A DNA stretch of 17,489 bases from Irpex lacteus. Taxonomy: Eukaryota; Basidiomycota; Agaricomycetes; Polyporales; Irpicaceae. Numbering within the stretch: position 1 is the first letter of the stretch; every line of letters begins with the position of its first letter. The notes under the pieces were generated by a model. That model was not told the origin of the DNA. It saw only the letters and a list, made by a program, of their open reading frames with translations, and searched no databases. Below are positions 15,243 through 17,489 of the stretch, piece by piece. Made by a program: the position numbers and the translations under genes. The DNA lies in the NCBI GenBank assembly GCA_001986395.2, contig MQVO02000174.1, forward strand, positions 1-17,489, given 5' to 3'.

Positions 15243-15290
15243 CCCCCCAAAAAACTAGTTAGAATTTATTCTAATTCCTAGTTTTTTGGG
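15243..15290. repeat. Palindromic hairpin element, best-preserved copy
   Basis: CCCAAAAAACTAG (15246-15258) pairs perfectly over 13 bases with CTAGTTTTTTGGG (15278-15290). Inside, TTAGAAT and ATTCTAA pair again, so nearly the whole 45-bp unit can fold. Confidence 0.85.
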
Positions 15291-15496
15291 ATTCATATCA
15301 AATAAAATAAAAAGGTAACTGATGATATTTGTCTTTATTATACTGAGACTATTGGTACTACAACTCTCCCTTCCTCTCTCTATTCTTTTATCTTCTAATT
15401 TTATTTTAATTTGATTCATTAATTAGATTTCTATCATTTTATTTTTAATTTATTTTAGAATACTGTTCTATTTATTTAATTTCATGGCTATTCCAT

Positions 15497-15594
15497 GGGG
15501 TTTATTAATATTTTATATATCAGGGGTTTATTAATATTTAGTTTTATGGGCTTTATTTTTAGTATTATTAGTTATATGGGGTTTATTTAGTATT
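15497..15594. repeat. Degenerate tandem repeat GGGGTTTATTAATATTT
   Basis: Four related units start at 15497, 15523, 15548 and 15578. The first two share 17 identical bases; the others have TTTATTT(TT)AGTATT. On the plus strand the frame from ATG 15484 encodes a very hydrophobic peptide (MAIPWGLLIFYISG...) with one TAA, ending at TAA 15616-15618, overlapping the end of dpo. It is probably spacer repeat rather than a gene. Confidence 0.6.
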
Positions 15595-15614
15595 ATTATA
15601 TTATCATCTGTTAA

Positions 15615-17489
15615 TTAAATATCATCTCTAACATTAATCTTAACAGTATAATCAGAAGTTACCTGAACATTATCAGGATGTATTCCTTTTTCTAAATCAT
15701 TATAATTAAATGGAACAGATGTTGTTAATACATCACAGATAGTTAAACCTTTTAATGTATGTCTTTTATAAACAGGTAATCTCTTATTAGAAGTTGCTCT
15801 TAGCTGGTAAATAGTCGACATAAGTTGAATATTTCCACCGAACATATCCTTACTCCATTTTACCTGTTTATATTTTAATACGGAGTCTCTTACTAATAAT
15901 GACTCAAGATCATCCACTGTAACATTTTTAACAGCATCCTTAGTTAATCCTTTAACTTTAATGATAGTTTTCTCCCTCAGTAGTAATTAATCCATACACT
16001 TTAGGAGCTAAGAATACACCTCTTTTTATTGTACACTCTAATTTTACTTGACCTAATTTGTTACCAACAGAAGCATCAGAAAGAGGTTTATTCACAATTA
16101 TACTATCAGTATCTGAGTAATATAATTTTACACCATCGATATTCTTAAACTGTGACATATAACTTCTGGCACCTGCAGTAATTGTAGATGCAATAGCAAT
16201 ATTAACGTCTAACCCATGGTATACATCTTCTTTCTGATTAAATTTATAACATTTTCTATTGTCTTGCATGATATAGTGATTACCTACTTTAATTAAATCT
16301 TGTACAGACTCACCATAACATTCCAAAAGAATTTGTAATAATTCCATTTGCGATGAATCTCTTGGTCATACAGTTTAACTTCTGTAGCTTCGGGTTTCAT
16401 TCCGAATTTACCATAAAGACTATTCATCAATAATTTAGCAACTAAATTTAGTGGGTTTGTTTTATTATAAGTTAGTCTTATTTGGTATAATCTGTGAACA
16501 TATTCCTTAAAGATTACAGCCTTTTTAAATTTATAACCTCTAATAATATTAAATGTGTATCCTAAATCAAGACAAGTCTCCATTTCCTTAGAGCTAACCC
16601 ATCCTGTCCAACTACCTACACCTGCAATTGTTCTTACACCATCAGCAGTTTTGATTCTTCTTTGAAGGATAGGATGCTCTATATCATCCGGGCATGTAAT
16701 TTCACAATAGAAGAAACCATATGCCTCAGGATCCACAGTAGTAATATCACCTTCAAATGCAATAGGTTTACCTATAGGCATTTCCAAGGTAGACATTACA
16801 AAATGGATATAGAGAATTAACATCATAATAATATAGTTGTTCTCTATTATAATGATGTAGATTTTTACTAAACCCTTTATGATTATTATACACATCCACT
16901 GCACCACCAGTATAAGACTCTCTAATATCCCATTCCACTTTACCAAGCATTTGATATAGTGTATCCTTAGGCATAAAATTAGCTTTAAAAATTTTCATTG
17001 CTAGTGAAGGTAAAGTGTAAGAAGAATGTACATTTAATTTAAATTTCACCGAATATTAATTCATTAAATTTAGTTATCACTTCATGCAGAGATTTACAAT
17101 CAATATTACAATATTTTATAGCTTCAACCTTAAAACTCCATAATTTATTTCCATGTTTATGAAAGATCATTGTATATTCATCTTGTGTTAATCCAGGGAA
17201 TAATTCATAACCAGGAAATTTACCTATATAATGAATGTCACTTAGTAAAAATGGAAAAAATGTTTTAACAGTAGGCACTTTGAATGCACCACATAATTTA
17301 CTAAGTGACATAGGTAATAATAAGAATGAATCTTTAAAGATTAAATTTACTTTATTTTTAGGGTTATTAGGGTCTTGATATTTAAATTCAATACCCATTA
17401 ACTTACCATTAAATATTAGTGGTTTAACAGTAGCACCCTCATAACTTATTAAGTATTTAAGTAATAATATTCCATCAAAACCTGAAAAG
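15615..17489 (-). CDS. dpo: Protein-primed family B DNA polymerase of mitochondrial plasmid type, partial, four apparent frameshifts
   Basis: This enzyme replicates linear plasmids by priming from a terminal protein. The minus-strand gene enters from beyond the window. In order: exo II-like FSGFDGILLLKYL (near 17455-17488), exo III YCNIDCKSLHEV (near 17075-17120), the YxGG motif as SYTGGAVDVY (near 16905), motif A DVNSLYP (near 16805-16830), motif B LLMNSLYGKFG (near 16395-16435), motif C YYSDTDS (near 16100-16125) and KxY as KVYG (near 15990). It stops at TAA 15615-15617. The exo I motif and N-terminus are outside. Frame changes occur in short runs near 17043-17048, 16800-16803, 16347-16349 and 15968-15971; no nonsense substitution or missing catalytic residue is seen, so sequence error or very recent inactivation are both possible. 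Tryptophan is TGG. A much older copy lies at 14.7 kb on the other strand. Confidence 0.95.

Overview
This is AT-rich fungal mitochondrial DNA, most likely from a mushroom-type basidiomycete, although the exact lineage is my inference. The evidence is cox3 and nad4 in mitochondrial form, mitochondrial tRNAs, TGA read as tryptophan in a cox1 piece (genetic code 4), homing-endonuclease debris, and a protein-primed family B DNA polymerase of the kind carried by linear mitochondrial plasmids (invertrons).

Layout. 1-2000: trnM(CAT) followed by nad4, complete in content but cut by about nine one-base frameshifts, all in short homopolymers. 2000-2830: unassigned sequence with a palindromic hairpin. 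2831-3650: cox3 with one A-run frameshift. 3860-4680: GC-richer, highly structured RNA-like sequence, possibly a group II intron remnant. 4690-5530: AT-rich spacer with a minus-strand ORF of unknown origin. 5534-6393: first copy of an ~860-bp direct duplication. 6464-6649: trnP(TGG) and trnN(GTT). 6854-8677: a long intact ORF (551 codons or more) for an unrecognised one-helix membrane protein with an acidic, repetitive tail. 8678-11460: AT-rich patchwork with two coding-like minus-strand pieces and the end of a LAGLIDADG endonuclease. 11466-12405: scraps of core genes, namely a minus-strand nad1 piece and a plus-strand cox1 exon piece running straight into a NUMOD-type endonuclease tail. 12552-13538: second copy of the duplication, with a longer 5' reading frame. 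14697-14923: a decayed dpo fragment. 15043-15221: a compact three-way-junction RNA fold and trnD(GTC) on minus. 15615-17489: C-terminal part of a second, better conserved dpo on minus, running off the window.

The window is a mosaic in which conventional mitochondrial genes are interspersed with plasmid-type DNA (two dpo copies of different age and opposite orientation, and perhaps the 551-residue ORF). It is peppered with a family of CCCCAAAAAACTAG palindromes, one of which sits at the boundary of the large duplication. Single-base homopolymer frameshifts recur in nad4, cox3, nad1, dpo and the duplicated ORF, while the protein sequence between them is well conserved. That looks more like uncorrected sequencing error than gene death. 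The dpo fragment at 14.7 kb (substitution stops) and the cox1 and nad1 scraps look like true remnants.
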